Positions 28,088 through 35,491 of a DNA stretch of 64,000 nt are shown here, piece after piece. The DNA is from CAZFER01 sp964517495 (GTDB lineage: Bacteria; Hinthialibacterota; Hinthialibacteria; Hinthialibacterales; Hinthialibacteraceae). The translations under genes and the position numbers were made by a program. The notes beneath the pieces were generated by a model. The model had not been told where the DNA came from and searched no databases. It saw only the letters and a list, made by a program, of their open reading frames with translations. The DNA lies in contig CAZFER010000007.1 of NCBI GenBank assembly GCA_964517495.1, forward strand, positions 1 through 64,000, read 5' to 3'. The stretch's first letter is position 1; each line of letters opens with the position of its first letter.

Positions 28088-28143
28088 ACCGTTCACTTTT
28101 TTCTATAAATCAAATACACATAAAAAAAGGAGAGGATAGATAA

Positions 28144-29745
28144 ATGGCTGCAAAAAATATATGTTTTGAACAAGAAGCACGAATGGGAATATTGCGAGGG
28201 ATCGAAAAACTGGCCCAGGCTGTAAAAGTCACTCTAGGCCCCAAAGGACGCAATGTGGTCATCGATAAAAACATGGGAACTCCCACCATCACCAAAGATG
28301 GGGTTACAGTCGCCAAAGAAATCGACCTGGAAGATCCGATTGAAAACATGGGAGCACGCCTGGTCCGTGAAGTAGCCTCCAAAACAAGTGATCTCGCTGG
28401 AGATGGTACCACAACCGCTACCGTTTTAAGCGAAGCCATTTACAAAGAAGGCCTCCGCATGGTTACCGCTGGGCATGATCCCATGACCATTAAACGCGGT
28501 ATTGAAAAAGCTGTTGAAGCTATCGTTGAAAAACTTTTGAACACCGCCAAACCGGTAAAAGATAAAGACGAGGTTATTCATGTCGCATCCATCTCTGCCA
28601 ATAACGATAAGCATGTGGGTGAATTAATCGCCGATGCCATGGAAAAAGTCGGGCAGGATGGCGTGATTACCGTTGAAGAAGGCAAAAGCATGAGCCTTGA
28701 ACTTAACGTGGTTGAAGGCATGCAGTTTGACCGTGGTTATCTTTCCCCCTATTTCGTCACCGATTCTGAACGGATGGAATGTGTGCTCGAGAATCCCTAC
28801 ATCCTCCTGCATGAAAAGAAAATCTCCTCCATGAATGAACTTCTCCCTGTGCTCGAAAAGATATCCCAAAGCGGACGCCCCCTATTGATCGTCGCCGAGG
28901 ATGTTGAAGGAGAGGCATTGGCAACCTTAGTGGTTAATCGTGTAAGAGGAATTTTAAACGTCGCGGCTATCAAAGCCCCCGGATTTGGTGACCGCCGCAA
29001 AGCTATGCTCATCGATATGGGCATCATGACCGGTGGACAGGTTATAACCGAAGACCTCGGCCTGACCCTTGATAATGTGAATCTCGAAGATCTGGGCCAG
29101 GCTAAAAAAGTGGTTATCGATAAAGACACCACGACATTCATTGAAGGTATGGGCGAAGAAAAAGAGATTAAAAACCGTATGGAACAACTTCGCACCATGA
29201 TTGTTGAAACCACCTCAGATTATGACCGTGAAAAATATCAGGAACGCCTGGCGAAGATGGCAGGTGGCATCGCGGTTATTAGCGTGGGAGCAGCCACCGA
29301 ATCGGAAATGAAAGAAATTAAAGCCCGGGTGGAAGACGCCTTACATGCCACTCGCGCCGCCATTGAAGAGGGAATTGTTACTGGAGGAGGCGTGGCTTTG
29401 ATCCGAGCGGCCACAGCCCTCGATAAATTGGAACTTAGCGGTACTGAAGCAATCGGCGCTGAGATCATCAGGAAGGCAGTGGAATATCCAGCCTCTCTCA
29501 TCGCCCAAAACGCCGGAAAAGAAGGAAGGGTGATCGTTCAAAAATTAAAGAAAGAAAAAGTCAATGTGGGTTATAATGCTCAAAAGGATACCATTGAAGA
29601 TCTGGTTTTAGCGGGTATTATCGATCCAGCGAAAGTGGTCCGCACAGCGTTACAAAATTCCGCCAGTATTGCCGGACTGTTACTGACCACGGATTCCCTT
29701 GTATATGAAATCCCAGAGGATTCCGAAAATGATGAGCACGCCTGA
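28144..29745 (+). CDS. groEL: Chaperonin GroEL (Hsp60)
   Basis: This 533-residue chaperonin subunit has the ATP-binding segments TLGPKGRNVVIDK, DGVTVAKEI and DLAGDGTTTATVL, and the catalytic aspartate in ARVEDALHATRAA. GroEL forms double-ring cages that fold proteins with GroES. The C-terminus ends YEIPEDSENDEHA and lacks the usual Gly-Gly-Met tail. No groES is adjacent; the gene follows batE by 56 nt with AAGGAGAGG as ribosome site and no CIRCE element is visible. It may be cotranscribed with the Bat genes and could be one of several GroEL paralogues. Confidence 0.98.
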   Translation: MAAKNICFEQEARMGILRGIEKLAQAVKVTLGPKGRNVVIDKNMGTPTITKDGVTVAKEIDLEDPIENMGARLVREVASKTSDLAGDGTTTATVLSEAIYKEGLRMVTAGHDPMTIKRGIEKAVEAIVEKLLNTAKPVKDKDEVIHVASISANNDKHVGELIADAMEKVGQDGVITVEEGKSMSLELNVVEGMQFDRGYLSPYFVTDSERMECVLENPYILLHEKKISSMNELLPVLEKISQSGRPLLIVAEDVEGEALATLVVNRVRGILNVAAIKAPGFGDRRKAMLIDMGIMTGGQVITEDLGLTLDNVNLEDLGQAKKVVIDKDTTTFIEGMGEEKEIKNRMEQLRTMIVETTSDYDREKYQERLAKMAGGIAVISVGAATESEMKEIKARVEDALHATRAAIEEGIVTGGGVALIRAATALDKLELSGTEAIGAEIIRKAVEYPASLIAQNAGKEGRVIVQKLKKEKVNVGYNAQKDTIEDLVLAGIIDPAKVVRTALQNSASIAGLLLTTDSLVYEIPEDSENDEHA

Positions 29746-31177
29746 TTCACGCGCTCAGAACGAAAATCAACCGATTGAGTTCAATAACAACAGCCCGTGG
29801 ACCTCCGCGGGCTGTTTTATTGCCCGTCATCCCATTCTTATTTGTGCCCTTTTATTTGTCTTTTTTTGGGGTTTCCGCTCTCAATATTATTCTGGCGATG
29901 GCGACCAACTCTGCCGTATGATCGAAGGCAGAGATCCCCTCTATTCAGAGGATGGCGATTTTTTAGGGAATGTCCGGGTCGTGTGGATGGTACAAACCGA
30001 GTTGGCGTCTCATGCTATATTTCAATTGGGTTATCACTTGCTTCACCCCTTCGGTTGGGATGCGTTTAGTGTGATCAATCTGGTCTCCTGCCTGGCTGGG
30101 GTGTTATCCATTTTTATCCTGCTTAAATTCAATGAACGGTTTATTGGTGTGGATCCCATTTGGCCTTTAGGCCTGTTTCTTTCATCTGGCCTGGCTCTCT
30201 ACTGCAACGGGCACACTGAATACTACACCCTTTTTCTAATTACCTTGTTCTATTTTGGATATACTGGTGTGGGTTATTTAAAGGGCCACCATACCATGCT
30301 CCATGCCTCATTAGCGTTTTCTGCGGCTGTATGGATGCATTTGGGTATTCTTTTCGCATTTCCCGCACTTTTGCTTTTACCCATTTTAAAGAAACAGTTG
30401 AGGGATTTCCAATCCTTATCCATCGGACTAATTCCAACCGTGTTGGCATTCTTGCTTAAACGCTACTACTATTTGCTGGATATTTATATCCAGGGATTAT
30501 CACCTTCCAAAAATTTCATTCCCCTTTTTGATGATCCCTCGGGTGAACGCTTTTACCTCATGTTTGATTGGTGGCATTTGGCCGACCTATTGTATGCCTG
30601 GGTTATGCGTTCCTGGATCTTTTGGCCGGTGTTGATCTGGTGTCTTGTATTGTTTGGGATAAGCAGCCTTCGTAATCGATCGCGTCTCTTTTTGTTAACC
30701 TACACGCTTTGTTTCACAGTGTTTACTCTCATCTGGCACCCCAACCTGGGTATCCGGCAGGATTGGGATTTATGGGCGATTGAAGCGGCACCTTGCCTTT
30801 TGCTTTTATTGACCTATTTACCCGAGTTTCTCTCATCTTCATTTCGCAAAACCACCCTTGCCATTCCCATTGCCGCATCCATGCTTATTGTCTACTCCTT
30901 CATTTTCAATGAGGCTCAATTTGACCAGCGAGGGTATGGCGGGATCGAATTAATTCCCTCAAAACAAGTTAATTATAATTTCACTTTGAATGGCCATCGT
31001 AAGCAGATGAAGGTACCTGCGGTCCGCGAAGGGATTTATGAATCCAAATTTATCAACGACAACGACCATCGGGTTCATGATTTCTATATTACCGTCGTTC
31101 CGGATATTGTCACAAACGTGAATTTGGAAATTGGCCCCAATTTAGGGCGCGGATCAGCACTTAATATAAGAGAATAA
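29729..31177 (+). CDS. Polytopic membrane protein, GT-C-like
   Basis: The start is taken as ATG at 29729 (or 29732), which overlaps the end of groEL by 17 nt. About 482 residues with 9-10 hydrophobic segments, an acidic first loop (YYSGDGDQLCRMIEGRDPLY) and a motif GHTEYYTL. The layout resembles GT-C glycosyltransferases or dolichyl-phosphate-mannose-type enzymes, where an acidic first loop is catalytic. No signature is firm enough to name it. The last ~100 residues look like a soluble beta domain. A terminator hairpin lies within its first 30 codons. Confidence 0.6.
   Translation: MMSTPDSRAQNENQPIEFNNNSPWTSAGCFIARHPILICALLFVFFWGFRSQYYSGDGDQLCRMIEGRDPLYSEDGDFLGNVRVVWMVQTELASHAIFQLGYHLLHPFGWDAFSVINLVSCLAGVLSIFILLKFNERFIGVDPIWPLGLFLSSGLALYCNGHTEYYTLFLITLFYFGYTGVGYLKGHHTMLHASLAFSAAVWMHLGILFAFPALLLLPILKKQLRDFQSLSIGLIPTVLAFLLKRYYYLLDIYIQGLSPSKNFIPLFDDPSGERFYLMFDWWHLADLLYAWVMRSWIFWPVLIWCLVLFGISSLRNRSRLFLLTYTLCFTVFTLIWHPNLGIRQDWDLWAIEAAPCLLLLLTYLPEFLSSSFRKTTLAIPIAASMLIVYSFIFNEAQFDQRGYGGIELIPSKQVNYNFTLNGHRKQMKVPAVREGIYESKFINDNDHRVHDFYITVVPDIVTNVNLEIGPNLGRGSALNIRE
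29789..29820 (+). terminator. Terminator of groEL lying inside the next gene
   Basis: AACAGCCCGTGG (29789-29800) pairs with CCGCGGGCTGTT (29805-29816) in a 12-bp stem with one G-T pair and a 4-nt loop. TTTTATT follows at the stem's end. It starts 44 nt after the groEL stop. Confidence 0.7.
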
Positions 31178-31209
31178 TCAATATGTGAGGTTTTATCGAT
31201 ATACGCTTC

Positions 31210-31246
31210 CAAAGCGCTTTGTTTCGTTGTGCTCATGGCTTAGAAT
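31210..31246 (+). promoter_or_regulatory. LacI-type operator overlapping a promoter
   Basis: A perfect 12-bp palindrome CAAAGCGCTTTG (31210-31221) with a central CG, the form of LacI/GalR-family operators, overlaps TTGTTT (31219-31224). TTGTTT is a possible -35 box, with TAGAAT at 31241-31246 as -10 and a 16-nt spacer. It lies about 60 nt upstream of the sugar-binding protein gene. Confidence 0.5.
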
Positions 31247-31306
31247 AATAAACACAAAAGCAGACCACAATGTCAAACAATCCACAATACAATGGGGAGT
31301 ATGATG

Positions 31307-32323
31307 ATGAATAAGCACTTTATTAATAAACGTTCAATTTTAAGGATTATTCCAATCTTATCTCTTTTTCTTTTAATTGGATGCACTCAACAAGGGACAG
31401 ATACTGCTGGTGGACCTTCCGACGAAGATCAAACGGTCATCGCCGTTGTCCCCAAGGGTGTGGCCCACATCTTCTGGCAATCCGTTCATGCCGGGGCACT
31501 AACTGCCGGAAAAGAATTTGGTGTCCATATCGAATGGAAGGGTCCTCCCACAGAAACCCAAAAAGATGAACAACGCAATATCGTTGAAGATTTTGTCGTG
31601 GCGCAGGTGGATGGAATCGTACTCGCTCCACAAGATGAAAACGCCCTGGTTCCCGCCGTTGAAAAAGTGGCTCAGGCCAAAATTCCATGCGTGATTTTCG
31701 ATTCTGGCATCAATTCGGATAAATATGTCTCGTTTGTTGCGACAGACAATTACAAAGGAGGCGTGATGGCTGCCAATGAGTTGGGGCGGCTGCTCAATGG
31801 CAAAGGAACAGTCATCATAACCCGGTGCGATCCCGGAAGTGACTCCACCAACAAACGGGAACAGGGCTTTGAAGATACCATCGCCGACAAGTTCCCCGAG
31901 ATCGAAATTGTGGACAGTAAGTATGGCAACAGCGACCGGGAAGAATCACGTTCCGTCACTGAAGATATGCTCTCCGCCCACCCCGATGTGGACGCCATTT
32001 TTGCTTCAAATGAATCAAGCACGACCGGCGCCCTCTTGGCTTTACAGTCACGCGGCGTGGCTGGCAAGAAAATCTTCGTTGGATTCGATTCATCAGACGA
32101 TTTAATCAAAGCGATGCGCAACAAAGAGATCAACGCCCTGGTTTTGCAAAATCCCTTCAAAATGGGCTATTTGGGAGTCAAAGCCATTGTCGATCACCTG
32201 GCTGGCCGGCAAGTGGAAAAACGGATCGATACCGGTGTCTATCTAATAACACCTGAAAATATGAACGAACCCCAAAATCAAGAACTCCTCAATCCAGACC
32301 TGTCTATTCTCGAGGAGGGTTGA
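31307..32323 (+). CDS. Sugar ABC transporter substrate-binding lipoprotein (RbsB type)
   Basis: The start is chosen as the last of four nearby ATGs (31292, 31301, 31304, 31307), because GGGGAG at 31294-31299 is correctly spaced only for the last. About 338 residues. A lipoprotein signal with lipobox LLIGC places Cys about residue 26. A type I periplasmic binding fold follows (TVIAVVPKGVAHIFWQSVHAG; DGIVLAPQDENALVPAVEKV; FVGFDSSDDLIKAM). This family binds ribose, galactose, xylose or similar pentoses, hexoses or polyols. The first gene of a three-gene importer. Confidence 0.92.
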   Translation: MNKHFINKRSILRIIPILSLFLLIGCTQQGTDTAGGPSDEDQTVIAVVPKGVAHIFWQSVHAGALTAGKEFGVHIEWKGPPTETQKDEQRNIVEDFVVAQVDGIVLAPQDENALVPAVEKVAQAKIPCVIFDSGINSDKYVSFVATDNYKGGVMAANELGRLLNGKGTVIITRCDPGSDSTNKREQGFEDTIADKFPEIEIVDSKYGNSDREESRSVTEDMLSAHPDVDAIFASNESSTTGALLALQSRGVAGKKIFVGFDSSDDLIKAMRNKEINALVLQNPFKMGYLGVKAIVDHLAGRQVEKRIDTGVYLITPENMNEPQNQELLNPDLSILEEG

Positions 32324-32326
32324 TCT

Positions 32327-33841
32327 TTGCCTGGACCATTATTAGCCATGCGCAACATCCATAAAGCATTTGGTGCCACCAAGGCTTTATCGAATGTTGA
32401 TTTGGATGTTGAAGCAGGTCAGGTTCATATCCTCGTCGGTGAAAACGGGGCGGGAAAAAGTACCTTGATGAAAATCCTCACCGGTGTGCATTTTGCGGAT
32501 CAGGGCAAGGTCCATTTTCAAGGTCAACCGTTTCTTGCCAGCCACCCCAAGGAAGCACTCCTGGCTGGTATCGCCATGATTTACCAGGAGTTCAATCTGA
32601 CTCTTCATCTCCCCGTCCATGCCAATGTCTTTCTGGGACACGAAATCAAATCTTATGGAGTGACCAACACCCGGGCCCAACGAGCAATAACCCGTGAAAT
32701 CTTCCAGCGTCTGGATGCTGAAATCGATCCTGATATCCCTGTCAACAATTTAGGCGTGGCACAACGGCAGTTAGTGGAAATTGCCCGGGCGCTGAGTGTG
32801 GATTCCAAACTAATCATCATGGATGAACCCACCGCCGCTCTATCTGATAAAGAAACGTTTAAACTATTCGAAGTGATTCAGGCACTTAAAAATGAAGGTG
32901 TGGGGATCATCTATATTTCCCATTACCTCGAGGAATTTGGCCAGATTGGAGATGTATATACCGTTCTTCGAGATGGCGAAAAAGTGGGATATGGAAAGAT
33001 GGCCGATGCCACTCCCGACCAATTAATTCAAATGATGGTAGGCCGCACCATCGACGATCTCTATCCAAAACATAAACATGAGATTGGAGATGTGATATTC
33101 CGTGTCAATAACCTCAATAGCCCCAATGGAACACAACACGTAAACCTTGAATTACGGCGAGGTGAAATTGTTGGTATCGCTGGTCTGGTTGGCGCAGGCC
33201 GTACGGAAATGATGCGTGCTCTTTTTGGTTTGGATGCCAATCAACTCGATGAACTAAAAATTCACAATTATACAATCACTCGGCCTAATCCTTCCAGGAT
33301 GCTTCGCCATGGTATCGGTTTGTTGAGCGAAGATCGTGCAGGTGAAGGCCTTGCCCAGAACATGACAATTGCTGTTAATATGACCCTGGCTATCCCTCAA
33401 AAAATAAGCCGGTTGGGGATTCTATCCTTCAAATTATTGAATGAACTGTCCAATCGGCTCATTAATCGAGTTGGAATCAAAGCCGAATCCCCCTTTCAAA
33501 AAGTTAACCAATTATCGGGTGGAAATCAGCAAAAAGTCGCACTTGCCCGGCTTTTGGGAGGAAATACCGACGTGTTGCTCCTTGATGAACCCACGCGCGG
33601 CATCGATGTTGGCTCAAAAGTGGAGATTTACCGGCTTATTGATGAATTGGCCCGTTCCGGGAAAAGCATTGTCATGGTATCCAGTTATCTACCTGAATTA
33701 TTTGGTATGTGTGATTCACTTTATGTGATGGCACGTGGAACAATTAGTAATAAGTATGATATTAAAAACATCAATGAAGATCAGGTTATGGCGCTGGCAA
33801 CCGGTATCAGCGAAGATAGTGTCAATCCAACATTGAATTGA
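32327..33841 (+). CDS. Sugar ABC transporter ATP-binding protein (RbsA/MglA type)
   Basis: This 504-residue protein carries two ABC domains in one chain. The first has Walker A GENGAGKST and LVEIARALS and DEPTAALS. The second has the degenerate GLVGAGRTEMMRALFG as Walker A, then LSGGNQQKVALARLL and DEPTRGIDVGSK. This is the usual pattern of CUT2-family sugar importers. It starts with TTG at 32327, seven nt after GAGGAGGG, three nt after the previous stop. An ATG at 32348 is possible but lacks a ribosome site. Confidence 0.95.
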   Translation: MPGPLLAMRNIHKAFGATKALSNVDLDVEAGQVHILVGENGAGKSTLMKILTGVHFADQGKVHFQGQPFLASHPKEALLAGIAMIYQEFNLTLHLPVHANVFLGHEIKSYGVTNTRAQRAITREIFQRLDAEIDPDIPVNNLGVAQRQLVEIARALSVDSKLIIMDEPTAALSDKETFKLFEVIQALKNEGVGIIYISHYLEEFGQIGDVYTVLRDGEKVGYGKMADATPDQLIQMMVGRTIDDLYPKHKHEIGDVIFRVNNLNSPNGTQHVNLELRRGEIVGIAGLVGAGRTEMMRALFGLDANQLDELKIHNYTITRPNPSRMLRHGIGLLSEDRAGEGLAQNMTIAVNMTLAIPQKISRLGILSFKLLNELSNRLINRVGIKAESPFQKVNQLSGGNQQKVALARLLGGNTDVLLLDEPTRGIDVGSKVEIYRLIDELARSGKSIVMVSSYLPELFGMCDSLYVMARGTISNKYDIKNINEDQVMALATGISEDSVNPTLN

Positions 33842-33858
33842 AATGGGAGGCTGTTTGC

Positions 33859-35232
33859 GTGTTTAAAAAAACCGGTCAATTTTTTTCAGATCAGGTATCG
33901 ATGCTTACCAGCAAACTCGGTCCTGTCTTTGCTCTGCTGCTTATTTTTTTGATATTCGGTTCAATCAAACCCGATCTGTTTTTCACCTTTCAAAATTTCA
34001 GCAACGTGGTCGGTCAAACAGTTGTGATTGCAGTGGCCGCAATTGGCATGACGTTCATCATCGTCAGCGCGGGTATCGACCTCTCCGTCGGTTCTGTCGT
34101 TGCTCTGGCCGGTGTTTATACCACCATGGTTATTTCGGTGGATTATTTTAACCTATCACTCATTTGGGGGCTGGCAGCAGGTTTGTTGACTGGTGCTGTC
34201 TGTGGCCTGATTAACGGTTTGTTTATCACAAAATTTAAACTCGCGCCCTTCATCGTCACCCTGGGTATGATGGAAATTGTCCGTGGGGTTGCCCTGCAAT
34301 CCTGTGGAGGTATGCCAGTTTATGACTTGCCTAATAGTTTTAGTAACATCGGGAATGCGGTTTGGGAAATCACATTACTCAAAAGCGATGAATTTTCAGC
34401 GGATGAACTCAAATTTCGTAATCTCGCCATTCGATTTAAAGAGGCAAACGATCCCCTTTCCCACTATATTCAATCCAACCTATCCTCAGAAACCCGTACT
34501 CAACTTGAACAATTCAACATAAACCAACAACCCAATGAAGCATTGAGAACCAACATCGTCTCTGACTTGAATCGAATTATTCGCCAAGAACCGATTTATA
34601 ATGAAGAGCGATTTGAATCCATTCAATTAACCGATCGTGTGATGGAACGGGTTAAAAAGAATCCCCCAGAACCCGAATTGTATCACCTTAATCGATTATT
34701 GCTTGAAGAAGCATATCCCAACTTAATCGACAAAGGGGATATGATTCTTATGCTTCCCTATTGTTTGTTCATCTTGATTCCATTGGGTTTTGTTGCTGGT
34801 TTTATATTGAAATATACGGTTTTTGGCACCCAGGTTTATGCGGTGGGTTCCAACGAACAAACCGCCCGGCTTTGTGGGGTGAATGTCAATAAAATCAAAA
34901 TCCTCGTCTATTTAATCGGGGGCCTTGCTGCCGGTCTGGCAGGGATTCTTCATGCTTCCCGCTTGAATACAGGTCAACCCTCTGAAGCTCTAGGTATGGA
35001 ACTCGAGGTTATCGCAGCTGTCGTAATCGGGGGAGGCAGTTTAATGGGGGGCGAAGGCACCATTCTGGGTTCTGTGGTTGGCGCCTTTATTATCAAGTTT
35101 CTGCGCAATGGCTGTAACTTGATTGGTGTTTCATCCTTTGTTCAGCGAATTGTGATTGGTTTAATCATCATCATTGCCGTTTTTGCTGATCAACTGCGAA
35201 GAAGAGCTCTCTCCAAACGCACCGGTGGATAA
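33859..35232 (+). CDS. Sugar ABC transporter permease (RbsC type) with large insert
   Basis: GTG at 33859 is preferred (GGGAGG 8 nt upstream) over the TTG at 33838, which overlaps the preceding stop. About 457 residues, where RbsC-type permeases have ~320. The core is typical: IGMTFIIVSAGIDLSVGSV, LITKFKLAPFIVTLG-like segment, YAVGSNEQTARLCGVNV, and VVIGGGSLMGGEGTI. A hydrophilic insert of about 115-120 residues (~170-290) rich in Glu, Asn and Arg interrupts it after GGMPVYDLPN. CUT2 permease fold assigned with confidence; the insert has no recognised domain. Confidence 0.93.
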   Translation: MFKKTGQFFSDQVSMLTSKLGPVFALLLIFLIFGSIKPDLFFTFQNFSNVVGQTVVIAVAAIGMTFIIVSAGIDLSVGSVVALAGVYTTMVISVDYFNLSLIWGLAAGLLTGAVCGLINGLFITKFKLAPFIVTLGMMEIVRGVALQSCGGMPVYDLPNSFSNIGNAVWEITLLKSDEFSADELKFRNLAIRFKEANDPLSHYIQSNLSSETRTQLEQFNINQQPNEALRTNIVSDLNRIIRQEPIYNEERFESIQLTDRVMERVKKNPPEPELYHLNRLLLEEAYPNLIDKGDMILMLPYCLFILIPLGFVAGFILKYTVFGTQVYAVGSNEQTARLCGVNVNKIKILVYLIGGLAAGLAGILHASRLNTGQPSEALGMELEVIAAVVIGGGSLMGGEGTILGSVVGAFIIKFLRNGCNLIGVSSFVQRIVIGLIIIIAVFADQLRRRALSKRTGG

Positions 35233-35274
35233 AATAAGTTAAAAAAACACCTATAATTTATTAAAAATATTATA

Positions 35275-35306
35275 AAAATGGGTCATTTCACCATTTTATT
35301 CTTTTT
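35275..35306 (+). terminator. Probable terminator of the sugar ABC operon
   Basis: AAAATGG (35275-35281) pairs with CCATTTT (35291-35297) over a 9-nt loop. It is followed by ATTCTTTTT. The 35233-35491 spacer is otherwise AT-rich with no gene seen. Confidence 0.6.
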
Positions 35307-35491
35307 ATATTGCGTTATATACCCCAGCTCATTATTCAGTCTCACATTCCTCGCAAACGATAAATCACTGATAACATATACCTTATAGATAAAATCCTTC
35401 ATCCATCAATCCCTTTTTTCAGTCAAGAAAAATGGTACGCAGAATGCTAGTATGTGTAATGGATATATTTTTAACGAACAGGTTAGCAACT

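Noticed and set aside
28088..28143. CIRCE heat-shock operator before groEL
   Set aside because: The TTAGCACTC/GAGTGCTAA inverted repeat is absent from the 56-nt gap.
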